From NCBI GenBank assembly GCA_007116095.1, contig SKJD01000448.1, forward strand, positions 1 through 6,961: a stretch of DNA of 6,961 nucleotides. Direction: 5' to 3'. Under the pieces are notes generated by a model. That model did no database searches. It had not been told where the DNA came from and saw only the letters and a list, made by a program, of their open reading frames with translations. A program made the position numbers and the translations under genes. The DNA is from Candidatus Hydrogenedentota bacterium (GTDB lineage: Bacteria > Hydrogenedentota > Hydrogenedentia > Hydrogenedentales > SCBR16-9). Positions 1-5,689 of the stretch are shown one piece after another. Numbering within the stretch: the first letter of the stretch is position 1; each line of letters begins with the position of its first letter.

Positions 1-640
1 GGCAATGCAACGAAATAAAGTCGGAGTCGCGCAGCAGGGTCGCCTTGTCCACGTAGTGCAGGCCCAGGGCGTTTTCCTCGGCCTCCGGCAAGCGATCGCG
101 CTTATGGTAGATCACCCGCATCTTGAAGGCCTGAGCGCGTCGGGCTACCGCCGCGCCGATACGTCCATACCCGAATATACCGAGCGTCTTCCCCCAGACG
201 TCCACCCCCAGAAGCAACGCCGGAGAAAATTGTTGCCATTGTCCGGAACGCAGATAACGCTCCGCCTCGCCCAAGCGCCGCGCCGCCGCCATGAGTAAAG
301 CCCAAGCCGTGTCGGCGGTGGTTTCCGTGAGGACATCCGGGGTATTCGTAAGGTAGACGCCATGATGAGTAGCGGCCTCCAGGTCCATGTTGTCGAAGCC
401 TACCGCGAAATTGGAGACAACCTGCAACTGCGGCCCGGCAACTTCGAAGAATTCCGCATCCACAGTATCAGTCATCATACTCATGACCGCGTCACAGCCC
501 CGGATGTTTTCCAGAAGCTGCTCCCGGGGCAAGCGTTCGTCCTTCGGGTTAAAGGAAAAGTCATGGCCGGCGAAGCGGGCTTCCATGTCCTGCATGATCG
601 TGCCGGGCATATGGCGTGTGGCGTATATTTTCAATCCCAT
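1..640 (-). CDS. D-isomer-specific 2-hydroxyacid dehydrogenase, glyoxylate/hydroxypyruvate reductase type (3' end outside window)
   Basis: Likely a cytoplasmic NAD(P)H-dependent reductase of glyoxylate, hydroxypyruvate or a related 2-keto acid. 213 codons are visible of a family usually about 310-330 aa long; the C-terminal third, with the catalytic Glu and His, lies beyond base 1. The substrate-domain signature NFAVGFDNMD is at residues 78-87, followed by the family motif TNTPDVLTETTAD (98-110). The Rossmann nucleotide-binding glycines GYGRIG are at 157-162, and SDFISLHC (206-213) matches the stretch before the conserved Pro-Leu of the family. The ATG at 640 sits only 1 nt after an AGGAGG sequence, whereas a TTG two codons later (632-634) has 7 nt spacing and gives the common N-terminus MKIYATR, so the true start may be 634. 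It lies 71 nt behind the YcxB-like gene on the same strand, probably co-transcribed. The family assignment is firm; the exact substrate is not readable from sequence. Confidence 0.92.
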   Translation of the reverse strand, partial: MGLKIYATRHMPGTIMQDMEARFAGHDFSFNPKDERLPREQLLENIRGCDAVMSMMTDTVDAEFFEVAGPQLQVVSNFAVGFDNMDLEAATHHGVYLTNTPDVLTETTADTAWALLMAAARRLGEAERYLRSGQWQQFSPALLLGVDVWGKTLGIFGYGRIGAAVARRAQAFKMRVIYHKRDRLPEAEENALGLHYVDKATLLRDSDFISLHC

Positions 641-647
641 TCCTCCT
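641..647 (-). promoter_or_regulatory. Ribosome binding site deciding the dehydrogenase start
   Basis: On the minus strand this reads AGGAGGA, directly abutting ATG (638-640). A 1-nt gap between AGGAGG and the ATG is too short for normal initiation. The in-frame TTG at 632-634 lies 7 nt away, which is ideal. The site therefore argues for a TTG start two codons inside the ATG start. Confidence 0.6.
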
Positions 648-711
648 GCTCGCAAATTGTATGTATTGGCCTGATGCGTTGATTGGGAAATGCTGCATCA
701 ATTGTCGGAGC

Positions 712-1239
712 CTATTGCGTATGCGGTTCACGAAGCCGTGAAATCACCAGCTCGTGCAGCGCTTCTACATCCGGCAATTGCTCCCGGGGCAGTATGACGA
801 CACTCAAGCCGCCGAGGTGGAGAAAGACATGCCGGGAAGACGCCTCCCAGGCGCGGATAAGTTTCCAGGGGATGCGTCCCTGCCCGGATTCGGACACAAC
901 ACGAATGTCTTCCACTGTGAAGAAGTAGCTGATTGGCTCTAGCAACACCTTCCGCGCCGTGAATTTCAACATGATTTGCGTCAAAGGCGATGTGACTGCC
1001 CAACCCAGGACAAAGAGGGCCAGGGCCAGGAGCGCCACCGTGCTCAGAACATATACAATAAAAGGCCCGTCGTATGCGTCATGGCGGTATTCCAGCACAA
1101 CAAAGAGAAAATAAGCCAGCATTACCCCACTGAGAAAGAACAGCACCCGGCGCCGTCCCTGCGGAATCCACAGGAAATAGTAGCGTAACCAAGCCATAAA
1201 ATCGTCCGGGGTCAGTTGTACTTGCGCCTTGTAATCCAT
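712..1239 (-). CDS. Small two-helix membrane protein with YcxB-like C-terminal region
   Basis: A 175-aa protein of unknown function. Residues 31-50 and 61-83 are strongly hydrophobic membrane segments, separated by a short charged loop (YRHDAYDG, 51-58). The N-terminal part MDYKAQVQLTPDDFMAW and the soluble C-terminal half (about 95-170, with FFTVEDIRVVSESGQGRIPW) have the look of the YcxB-like domain: a small beta-rich domain after two helices in poorly characterised bacterial membrane proteins. I chose the ATG at 1239 because longer frames to 1317 begin with an arginine-rich, non-conserved stretch that runs through promoter-like DNA. Only a weak AGG-type ribosome binding site precedes it. 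It is followed by the 2-hydroxyacid dehydrogenase on the same strand and faces purU divergently. Family assignment is by overall pattern, not by a catalytic motif; no biochemical role should be assumed. Confidence 0.75.
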   Translation of the reverse strand: MDYKAQVQLTPDDFMAWLRYYFLWIPQGRRRVLFFLSGVMLAYFLFVVLEYRHDAYDGPFIVYVLSTVALLALALFVLGWAVTSPLTQIMLKFTARKVLLEPISYFFTVEDIRVVSESGQGRIPWKLIRAWEASSRHVFLHLGGLSVVILPREQLPDVEALHELVISRLREPHTQ

Positions 1240-1248
1240 AGGCTGCCT

Positions 1249-1257
1249 AGCATAGCA
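1249..1257 (-). promoter_or_regulatory. Extended -10 candidate for the YcxB-like gene
   Basis: On the minus strand this reads TGCTATGCT, an extended -10 (TGnTATnnT) pattern. No good -35 lies at 17 nt; the region there is T-rich. Transcription would begin only about 3-5 nt before the ATG at 1239, giving an almost leaderless mRNA. A competing site is the perfect TATAAT at 1567-1572, which would give a leader of over 300 nt. Confidence 0.3.
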
Positions 1258-1482
1258 GATATACCGGAAAAAACTGAATTGGAGAAGACGCCAGCGAGAC
1301 AAGCCGGGCCGGCGCACAACCCATTACAGTCCGCAGCCTACCAGAAAATATGCGTCTGGAACTTGCTTCGGCTGGCATTGTCGAGGGCGTTTGTCGCCGT
1401 AGCTCCTCGCCTTTTCCCCCTATTCCACCTATGGCTCAGAAATGCATTCTCGGCTTCAGCCCGGCATTTCGATGCCATACTT

Positions 1483-1491
1483 TGCTATACT
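1483..1491 (+). promoter_or_regulatory. Extended -10 promoter candidate for purU
   Basis: Reads TGCTATACT, matching the TGnTATAAT extended -10 at all but one base of the hexamer. The -35 region is poor, as is common for extended -10 promoters. Transcription would start near 1498, giving a leader of about 80 nt that contains the hairpin at 1516-1554. Confidence 0.45.
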
Positions 1492-1515
1492 CAGGGCCAT
1501 CAGTTTCGAAGTAAC

Positions 1516-1554
1516 CCGGCTGGAATGCCTCCTGAGGCAGCACAGCCGGTTTTT
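1516..1554 (+). terminator. Terminator-like hairpin in the purU leader (possible attenuator)
   Basis: A long two-part stem. The outer stem CCGGCTG (1516-1522) pairs with CAGCCGG (1543-1549). The inner stem TGCCTC (1526-1531) pairs with GAGGCA (1534-1539). A 3+3 internal loop, GAA facing GCA, separates them and could form sheared G-A pairs. TTTTT (1550-1554) follows at once, so the signal is directional for the plus strand. No plus-strand gene lies upstream in the window to be terminated, and purU begins 22 nt later, so a leader attenuator or transcript-shielding terminator is the natural reading. No clear antiterminator pairing is visible within the predicted leader. Confidence 0.55.
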
Positions 1555-1566
1555 GAACCATGGGAA

Positions 1567-1572
1567 ATTATA
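1567..1572 (-). promoter_or_regulatory. Perfect TATAAT on the minus strand upstream of purU
   Basis: ATTATA on the plus strand reads TATAAT on the minus strand. No good -35 hexamer lies 16-18 nt upstream. If used, it would transcribe leftward through the purU leader hairpin and on to the YcxB-like gene with a leader of more than 300 nt. It may equally be chance in an AT-rich stretch. Confidence 0.2.
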
Positions 1573-1576
1573 CCCT

Positions 1577-2428
1577 ATGCGTAAAGCAACGTTACGACTC
1601 AATTGCCGCGATGTGCCCGGCATCGTATACCATGTGTCGAAGTTCATTTTTGAACGCGGTGGCAACATCATTCACGCCCAGCAGCATCGGGAAGAACTGG
1701 ATGATCGCTTTTTCATGCGCGTACACTTCGACTGCGCCCAAATGGTGGACGACAAGGCGAAAATACGCCGGGATTTGGCTGATCTGGCGACACAGTTCGA
1801 CATGGAGACGCGTCTTTCGTTCAGTGACGAGCGCAAGCGCCTGGCCATCATGGTCTCGAAATACGATCACTGTCTCTACGATCTCTTTTTACGACATCGG
1901 TATGGAGAAATCGGCGCGGACATTGCCCTGGTCGTGAGTAACCATCCTGACCTGCAAGGCATCTCCGAGGCATTTGGCGCTCCCTTCGTATATACGCCCG
2001 TGACACGCGAGAACAAGGCCGAAGCGGAAGCGCAAACCCATGCCTTATTTCAGGACTACGGCGTGGATTTTGTCGTGCTGGCGCGGTATATGCAAATTCT
2101 GAGTCCCTATTTGGTGGAACGCTACCGGCATCGGATCATCAACGTACACCATGGATTCCTGCCAGCCTTCAAAGGGGCAAAGCCCTACCATCAGGCCTAC
2201 CAGCGTGGGGTGAAACTCATTGGCGCCACCAGCCACTATGTTACCGAAGAACTGGACATGGGGCCCATCATCGGCCAGGAGATCATCCGGGTCAACCACA
2301 GCCACAGCGTGCAGGACCTGACCGCCATGGGCCGGGACATCGAGAAAAAGGTGCTCGCCGAGGCCGTACGCGCTCATGCGGAGGACCGAATCATGGTGTA
2401 CAGCCACCGGACAATCGTCTTCGAATAA
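1577..2428 (+). CDS. purU: Formyltetrahydrofolate deformylase PurU
   Basis: Cytoplasmic enzyme that hydrolyses 10-formyltetrahydrofolate to formate and tetrahydrofolate, balancing one-carbon pools and supplying formate for PurT-type purine synthesis where that exists. The protein is 283 aa, the usual size for the family. An N-terminal ACT domain covers about residues 3-80 (DVPGIVYHVSKFIFERGGNI, 12-30), which in E. coli PurU senses glycine and methionine. The formyltransferase-like domain runs from about 88 to the end. The catalytic set is complete: Asn189 and His191 in INVHHGFLPAF, and Asp227 in TEELDMGPII, with the same 38-residue Asn-Asp spacing as glycinamide ribonucleotide formyltransferase. 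YMQILS (171-176) is also typical. I chose the ATG at 1577 because it gives the family-length N-terminus; longer in-frame starts from 1442 would add 45 residues unlike the family and overlap the leader hairpin. The ribosome binding site is weak (GGGA, 1562-1565). No clear terminator follows. Confidence 0.96.
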   Translation: MRKATLRLNCRDVPGIVYHVSKFIFERGGNIIHAQQHREELDDRFFMRVHFDCAQMVDDKAKIRRDLADLATQFDMETRLSFSDERKRLAIMVSKYDHCLYDLFLRHRYGEIGADIALVVSNHPDLQGISEAFGAPFVYTPVTRENKAEAEAQTHALFQDYGVDFVVLARYMQILSPYLVERYRHRIINVHHGFLPAFKGAKPYHQAYQRGVKLIGATSHYVTEELDMGPIIGQEIIRVNHSHSVQDLTAMGRDIEKKVLAEAVRAHAEDRIMVYSHRTIVFE

Positions 2429-2593
2429 TTCAACGCGCCAGAATCTCAACGGGTGTAGTCCTGTTATTACCGCTAGCTCAATGTTTTTTGTGAAGATTTT
2501 AGGCTCAATACTCTCTTTTGGAAGCATGTGAAAGTCTTTTGATGAAAAATCGGTGATTGTTCTACAAAACACTTGCGATAACCCCAAATCGTT

Positions 2594-2620
2594 ATTCCTG
2601 CGCAGGGGCGTGTCGATTTA
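2594..2620 (+). repeat. Left terminal inverted repeat
   Basis: Matches the reverse complement of 3142-3168 at 22 of 27 positions: ATTCCTGC at the outer end and GGCGTGTCGATTTA at the inner end are identical, with a 5-nt block between them differing throughout. The left copy contains its own small palindrome CCTGCGCAGG (2597-2606). Confidence 0.7.
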
Positions 2621-2740
2621 GTAAAATTTACGGAAATTGTTTACAAAAACCATGCATTCATTGGCAATATACCCCTGTAATAGCTTCGGGTTTGTTGTTG
2701 CCGTTTTGGTTGATTATTTACTTTGTACAACACAACGACT

Positions 2741-2864
2741 AACCCCGGCAGGGGTTGCGGATGATTAGCCCGGGGTTGAGCCGGAGGGCGGGCAACGCCC
2801 GTAGGCGATACCCCGGGATCAGGGTTTGTAAAATAAACCGACCCCAGCGGGGTCGCGGATGATC
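2741..2864 (+). repeat. Compound hairpin module, copy A
   Basis: Order of parts: hairpin 1 (AACCCC/GGGGTT, 2741-2756); the linker GCGGATGATTAG (2757-2768); large hairpin 2 with outer stem CCCGGGGT/ACCCCGGG (2769-2776 with 2810-2817), GCC/GGC (2780-2782 with 2804-2806) and apical GGGCG/CGCCC (2786-2800); a small hairpin GGTTT/AAACC (2823-2839); hairpin 3 CGACCCC/GGGGTCG (2839-2855); and a second GCGGATGATC (2855-2864). Copy B at 2912-3041 has the same order on the opposite strand. From memory, modules with this TTGAGCC...GGCGATACCCCGGG core occur as dispersed intergenic repeats in various bacteria. Confidence 0.8.
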
Positions 2865-2911
2865 GATTAAGCCCAATCATATGCTTATATCCCAAGGCTT
2901 TATGTGGATTG

Positions 2912-3041
2912 ATCATCCGCGACCCATCCAGGGTCGGCCCTGGGGGGGGAACCCCGATCCCGGGGTATCGCCTTCGGGCGAACCCAAGGTTCGCGCCTGT
3001 GGCTCAACCCCGGGCTAATCATCCGTGACCGCTCCGCGGTC
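2912..3041 (-). repeat. Compound hairpin module, copy B (inverted)
   Basis: Same layout as copy A on the minus strand. Hairpin 1 is GACCGC/GCGGTC (3027-3041). The linker reads CGGATGATTAG (3015-3025). Hairpin 2 keeps the outer stem CCCGGGGT/ACCCCGGG (2959-2966 with 3007-3014) and GCC/GGC, but its apical stem is GCGAACC/GGTTCGC (2978-2994). Hairpin 3 is CGACCC/GGGTCG (2920-2936), ending in GCGGATGAT (2912-2920). Between hairpins 2 and 3 is a run of eight G (2942-2949, eight C on the module strand) facing CCCC, where copy A has GGTTT/AAACC. Confidence 0.8.
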
Positions 3042-3141
3042 GGGCGGTAATATGGCCGATGGCAATGATCGATTAAACGATTTAACCTGGCCATGATATT
3101 TTATCGTAATGCTGAATGATTAAATGACAACAAACATACAT

Positions 3142-3168
3142 TAAATCGACACGCCAGCAGGCAGGAAT
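3142..3168 (-). repeat. Right terminal inverted repeat
   Basis: Inverted partner of 2594-2620, sharing a 14-bp inner block (3142-3155) and an 8-bp outer block (3161-3168) around five mismatched positions of equal length. It lies at the outer edge of the compound palindrome. Confidence 0.7.
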
Positions 3169-3271
3169 CTAGTACTTAATGAAGACATAATAGCATGTGA
3201 ATAAAGCATAATTTCTTAATCTGAAGCTGTAATTCCTGACGATAATAAATCATGTAAAATCAACGCATTGG

Positions 3272-3339
3272 ATGCCTGCCTCCGCAGGCATGACGTGGGT
3301 GAGGAACCCCACCCACGTGGGCGCACACAGGGGGCGCCC
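3272..3339. repeat. Cluster of three adjacent hairpins
   Basis: Three perfect stems in tandem with almost no spacing: ATGCCTGC/GCAGGCAT with a CTCC loop (3272-3291), ACGTGGGTG/CACCCACGT with an 8-nt loop (3293-3318), and GGGCGC/GCGCCC with a 9-nt loop (3319-3339). CCCACGTGGG (3312-3321) is also a perfect palindrome spanning the second junction. The pieces resemble REP-type dispersed intergenic palindromes. No T tract follows, so it is not a canonical terminator. It lies about 100 nt before the carbamoyltransferase. Confidence 0.65.
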
Positions 3340-3440
3340 CTACATAATCGGTTCGGTAATATCAGAACTACCCCCATAGCAACAAGTATCAAACATTAAT
3401 CCGTTCGCAGTTCACCACAAGGTATTGAATTTATTCGCGT

Positions 3441-5255
3441 ATGAACATTTTGGGTATATCCGCATACTACCATGACAGCGCCGCAGCCCTGCTCCAGCAA
3501 GGCGAAATTGTCGCCGCAGCACAACAGGAACGCTTTTCTCGTGTAAAGCATGATCCGCGTTTTCCACGCGAGGCCATCGCCTATTGTCTGGAAGAGGCCG
3601 GGCTCGACATCAACGATCTCGACTACATCGTCTTTTATGACAAGCCCTATATCAAGATGGAGCGCCTGCTCATGACCTACCTGGCGGGGGTCCCCCGGGG
3701 CATCCGCTCGTTTTATGAGCAGCTCCCCACCTGGCTGAGCGAGAAGATGTTCATGCGCAAGACACTGCGCCGGGAACTGAAGTACCAGGGGGAGATTCTC
3801 TTCTCCACGCATCACCTCTCCCATGCCGCATCGGCCTTTCTCCCCAGCCCCTTCGAGGAGGCTGCCATCATTACCGTGGACGGCGTCGGGGAGTGGGCCA
3901 CCACGACTTACGGCGTCGGAAAAGGGAACCAGGTCGAGATACTGAAGGAGGTTAACTTTCCCCACTCGCTCGGCCTGCTCTATTCGGCCTTCACGTTCTA
4001 CACTGGATTCAAGGTCAACAGCGGCGAATACAAATTGATGGGGCTGGCGCCCTATGGCGAACCCCGGTACGTTGATGCAATCAAGCGGGAGATCATCGAC
4101 ATCCGGGACGATGGCTCTTTCCGGTTGAACATGAAGTATTTTGATTACTGCACGGGGCTGACCATGACCAGCCGGCATTTTGACAAACTCTTCGATGGGC
4201 CGCCCCGCCTTGGGGAAAGCGAGATCACCCAGCGGGAAATGGACCTGGCGCGCTCGGTGCAGGAAGTCACAGAAGAAGTCATGCTGAAAATGGCGCATCA
4301 CGTGCACCGGGAGACCGGATTGTCGAAGCTAGTGCTGGCTGGCGGTGTGGCGTTGAACTGCGTGGCGAACGGCCGGATTCTCCGTGAAGGTCCTTTCGAG
4401 GACGTATGGATACAACCCTGTGCGGGCGATGGCGGCAATGCCCTTGGGGCCGCCCTCTTCGCCTGGCACCAGCTCCTCGATCAGCCCCGCACCCCGGACC
4501 CCATGCGCCAGAAAGGCAGCTACCTCGGGCCGGGCTTCGACGATGATCAGATTCAGGCCTATCTGGATGCCGAGCAAATCCCCTACCGGAAGCTGGACGA
4601 GATCGCGCTTTGCGACGAAGTCGCCCAGCTGATTGCGTCGGAGCAGGTCGTGGGCTGGTTTCAAGGACGTATGGAGTACGGCCCCCGGGCCCTGGGCGGC
4701 CGGAGCATCCTCGGCGATCCCCGATCGCGCAGCATGCAGTCCGTTTTGAACCTGAAGATCAAATACCGCGAGTCCTTCCGGCCCTTCGCCCCCTCGGTAT
4801 TGGCGGAACATGCGGATGAATGCTTTGATCTCAAAGGCCACGAGAGCCCCTACATGCTGTTGGTGGCGCAGGTCCGTGATGATCGCCTCAGCAAGCTCAG
4901 CGAAACGGAGCAGGAGGCGACCGGCTTCGACCGACTCAAGGTGCCGCGCTCTGATTTACCGGCCATCACGCATGTGGACAATTCAGCGCGTATCCAGACG
5001 GTGTCAGAAGAGAGCAACCCGCGCTACTACCGGCTATTGCAGGCATTCCACGCGCAAACTGGCTGCCCGGTGCTGATCAACACTTCGTTCAACGTCCGTG
5101 GGGAACCGATTGTCTGCACCCCCCAAGAGGCCTTCACCTGCTTCATGCGCACCCAGATGGATTACCTCGCCCTGGGCTCCTTTCTGCTGGACAAGAAGGA
5201 ACAAACACCCTGGGAAGATACCGAGGACTGGCGCAATGAGTTTGTGTTGGACTAA
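3441..5255 (+). CDS. Carbamoyltransferase of the NodU/TobZ/SxtI family
   Basis: A 604-aa, probably cytoplasmic enzyme that activates carbamoyl phosphate with ATP to carbamoyl-adenylate and passes the carbamoyl group to a hydroxyl or amino acceptor; the acceptor here is unknown. The N-terminal Kae1-like domain (about 1-345) has the ASKHA opening NILGISAYYHDSAAAL, metal-binding HxxxH at His124 and His128 (HHLSHAASAF), Asp147 in TVDGVGEW, AGGVALNC (300-307) and Asp330 in CAGDGGNALGAAL. The C-terminal YrdC-like domain (about 360-580) has GRMEYGPRALGGRSILGDPR (409-428), ESFRPFAPSVL and INTSFNVRGEPIV (546-558). The tail WEDTEDWRNEFVLD is typical of the subfamily paired with SxtJ. All key residues are present, so it is probably active. 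The ATG at 3441 begins exactly at the family N-terminus, but only a weak, distant AAGG precedes it. The stop is 20 nt before the SxtJ gene, indicating co-transcription. Confidence 0.95.
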   Translation: MNILGISAYYHDSAAALLQQGEIVAAAQQERFSRVKHDPRFPREAIAYCLEEAGLDINDLDYIVFYDKPYIKMERLLMTYLAGVPRGIRSFYEQLPTWLSEKMFMRKTLRRELKYQGEILFSTHHLSHAASAFLPSPFEEAAIITVDGVGEWATTTYGVGKGNQVEILKEVNFPHSLGLLYSAFTFYTGFKVNSGEYKLMGLAPYGEPRYVDAIKREIIDIRDDGSFRLNMKYFDYCTGLTMTSRHFDKLFDGPPRLGESEITQREMDLARSVQEVTEEVMLKMAHHVHRETGLSKLVLAGGVALNCVANGRILREGPFEDVWIQPCAGDGGNALGAALFAWHQLLDQPRTPDPMRQKGSYLGPGFDDDQIQAYLDAEQIPYRKLDEIALCDEVAQLIASEQVVGWFQGRMEYGPRALGGRSILGDPRSRSMQSVLNLKIKYRESFRPFAPSVLAEHADECFDLKGHESPYMLLVAQVRDDRLSKLSETEQEATGFDRLKVPRSDLPAITHVDNSARIQTVSEESNPRYYRLLQAFHAQTGCPVLINTSFNVRGEPIVCTPQEAFTCFMRTQMDYLALGSFLLDKKEQTPWEDTEDWRNEFVLD

Positions 5256-5275
5256 AGGAAAGTAGACCAGATACC

Positions 5276-5689
5276 ATGCACATTGATATCAATACCGCCG
5301 ACAAAAAAGAACAGCGCAAATTCGGGCTGCTGATGGCTGCGGCCATTGCCGTGCTGGGGATTCTTCGCTGGGCCTTCCATGGCTTCAGTGGCTTCCCCAC
5401 CTATTTCTTCGGCGTCGCCGCCGTATTTCTGGTTTTGGGGCTGGTGCTGCCCATGGCCTTGAAACCGGTCTTCGACGCCTGGCTGCGCTTTGCCGTTGCC
5501 TTAAACTGGTTCATGACGCGGCTCTTTCTCGGCATTGCCTACTACCTACTTATCGTACCTATCGGCGTACTCATGCGCCTTTTCGGCAATGATCCGATGA
5601 AGCGGCAGTGGGACCCCGAGACCAAGACTTACTGGGATGCACCCGAAGAACAGCCCAAGGAATTCAAGCGCTACCGAAAGATGTTCTGA
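5276..5689 (+). CDS. SxtJ-family membrane protein
   Basis: A 137-aa integral membrane protein. After a charged N-terminus (MHIDINTADKKEQRKF), hydrophobic segments lie at about 17-35, 43-62 and 72-103, the last long enough to be a re-entrant or double helix. The signature of the family is PIGVLMRLFGNDP (95-107), followed by basic residues and WDPETKTYW (112-120); both are clear. SxtJ proteins are encoded beside SxtI-type carbamoyltransferases in saxitoxin clusters and in many bacteria that make no toxin. Their biochemical role is unknown; a membrane anchor or partner for the carbamoyltransferase is an inference from linkage. The gene starts 20 nt after that enzyme's stop; the GGAAAG near 5257-5262 is a rather distant ribosome binding site. 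The DUF5989/SxtK gene that often follows is absent: only 74 nt separate it from the next gene. Confidence 0.88.
   Translation: MHIDINTADKKEQRKFGLLMAAAIAVLGILRWAFHGFSGFPTYFFGVAAVFLVLGLVLPMALKPVFDAWLRFAVALNWFMTRLFLGIAYYLLIVPIGVLMRLFGNDPMKRQWDPETKTYWDAPEEQPKEFKRYRKMF

Larger units (their letters stand above)
1240..1576. other. Divergent intergenic region between the YcxB-like gene and purU
   Basis: No credible gene. Reading left to right it holds a minus-strand extended -10 candidate (1249-1257), a hairpin at 1382-1409 (CGAG+GGCG pairing with CGCC+CTCG, then CTTTT), and two adjacent short hairpins at 1452-1476 (GGC-TTCA-GCC and GGCAT-TTCG-ATGCC). These are followed by a plus-strand extended -10 candidate (1483-1491), the strong hairpin with T tract (1516-1554), and a minus-strand TATAAT (1567-1572). 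I recognise no named riboswitch class here, including tetrahydrofolate, ZTP or glycine types. Confidence 0.6.
2594..3168. repeat. Compound imperfect palindrome, possible MITE-like element
   Basis: A structure of about 575 bp bounded by inverted repeats (2594-2620 and 3142-3168). Inside each end is an AT-rich arm of about 120-140 nt, then a compound hairpin module (2741-2864 and, inverted, 2912-3041). The centre (2861-2914) is itself partly palindromic, with GATC at both edges and AAGCC/GGCTT further in. The symmetry axes of the ends (about 2881) and of the modules (about 2890) nearly coincide, so this is one nested structure rather than scattered repeats. It encodes no protein I can support. 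The layout resembles a non-autonomous mobile element or an inverted duplication of a repeat unit. No target-site duplication is visible directly outside the ends. Confidence 0.55.
2429..3440. other. About 1 kb of non-coding DNA rich in palindromic repeats
   Basis: No convincing gene on either strand; the short open frames here are made largely of repeat sequence and lack ribosome binding sites or family resemblance. The stretch 2429-2593 is AT-rich and featureless to my eye, with no clear purU terminator. 2594-3168 is a compound palindrome described separately. 3169-3271 is AT-rich without recognised sites. 3272-3339 is a three-hairpin cluster. 3341-3440 should contain the carbamoyltransferase promoter: TAATAT at 3357-3362 is a possible -10, but no good -35 pairs with it. 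Confidence 0.7.

Noticed and set aside
1442..1576. Longer purU starts, adding 45 residues
   Set aside because: The added residues do not match the family and would be encoded by the promoter and hairpin region; the ATG at 1577 gives normal length.
2045..2587. 180-codon minus-strand frame overlapping purU
   Set aside because: It is a shadow of the conserved purU reading frame, with no ribosome binding site and no family resemblance.
2942..2949. Run of eight G as a phase-variable switch
   Set aside because: It lies in non-coding repeat DNA away from any promoter or coding start; it is more likely a slippage-prone or error-prone base call.
2741..3041. CRISPR array
   Set aside because: The repeats are two inverted modules with internal hairpins, not short direct repeats with regular unique spacers, and no cas gene is present.
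2741..3041. Integron attC site or array
   Set aside because: No GTTRRRY core or matching inverse core, no integrase, and no cassette genes.
2557..3094. Short open frames in the repeat region (61-91 codons)
   Set aside because: They consist of palindromic repeat DNA and AT-rich flanks, lack ribosome binding sites, and resemble no protein.
3396..4307. 303-codon minus-strand frame over the carbamoyltransferase start
   Set aside because: Antisense shadow of a gene whose every family motif is on the plus strand; the predicted protein has no recognisable domain.
3441..5255. Saxitoxin biosynthesis cluster
   Set aside because: Only SxtI-like and SxtJ-like genes are present; the polyketide-like, amidinotransferase and tailoring genes are absent, and this pair is widespread outside toxin producers.
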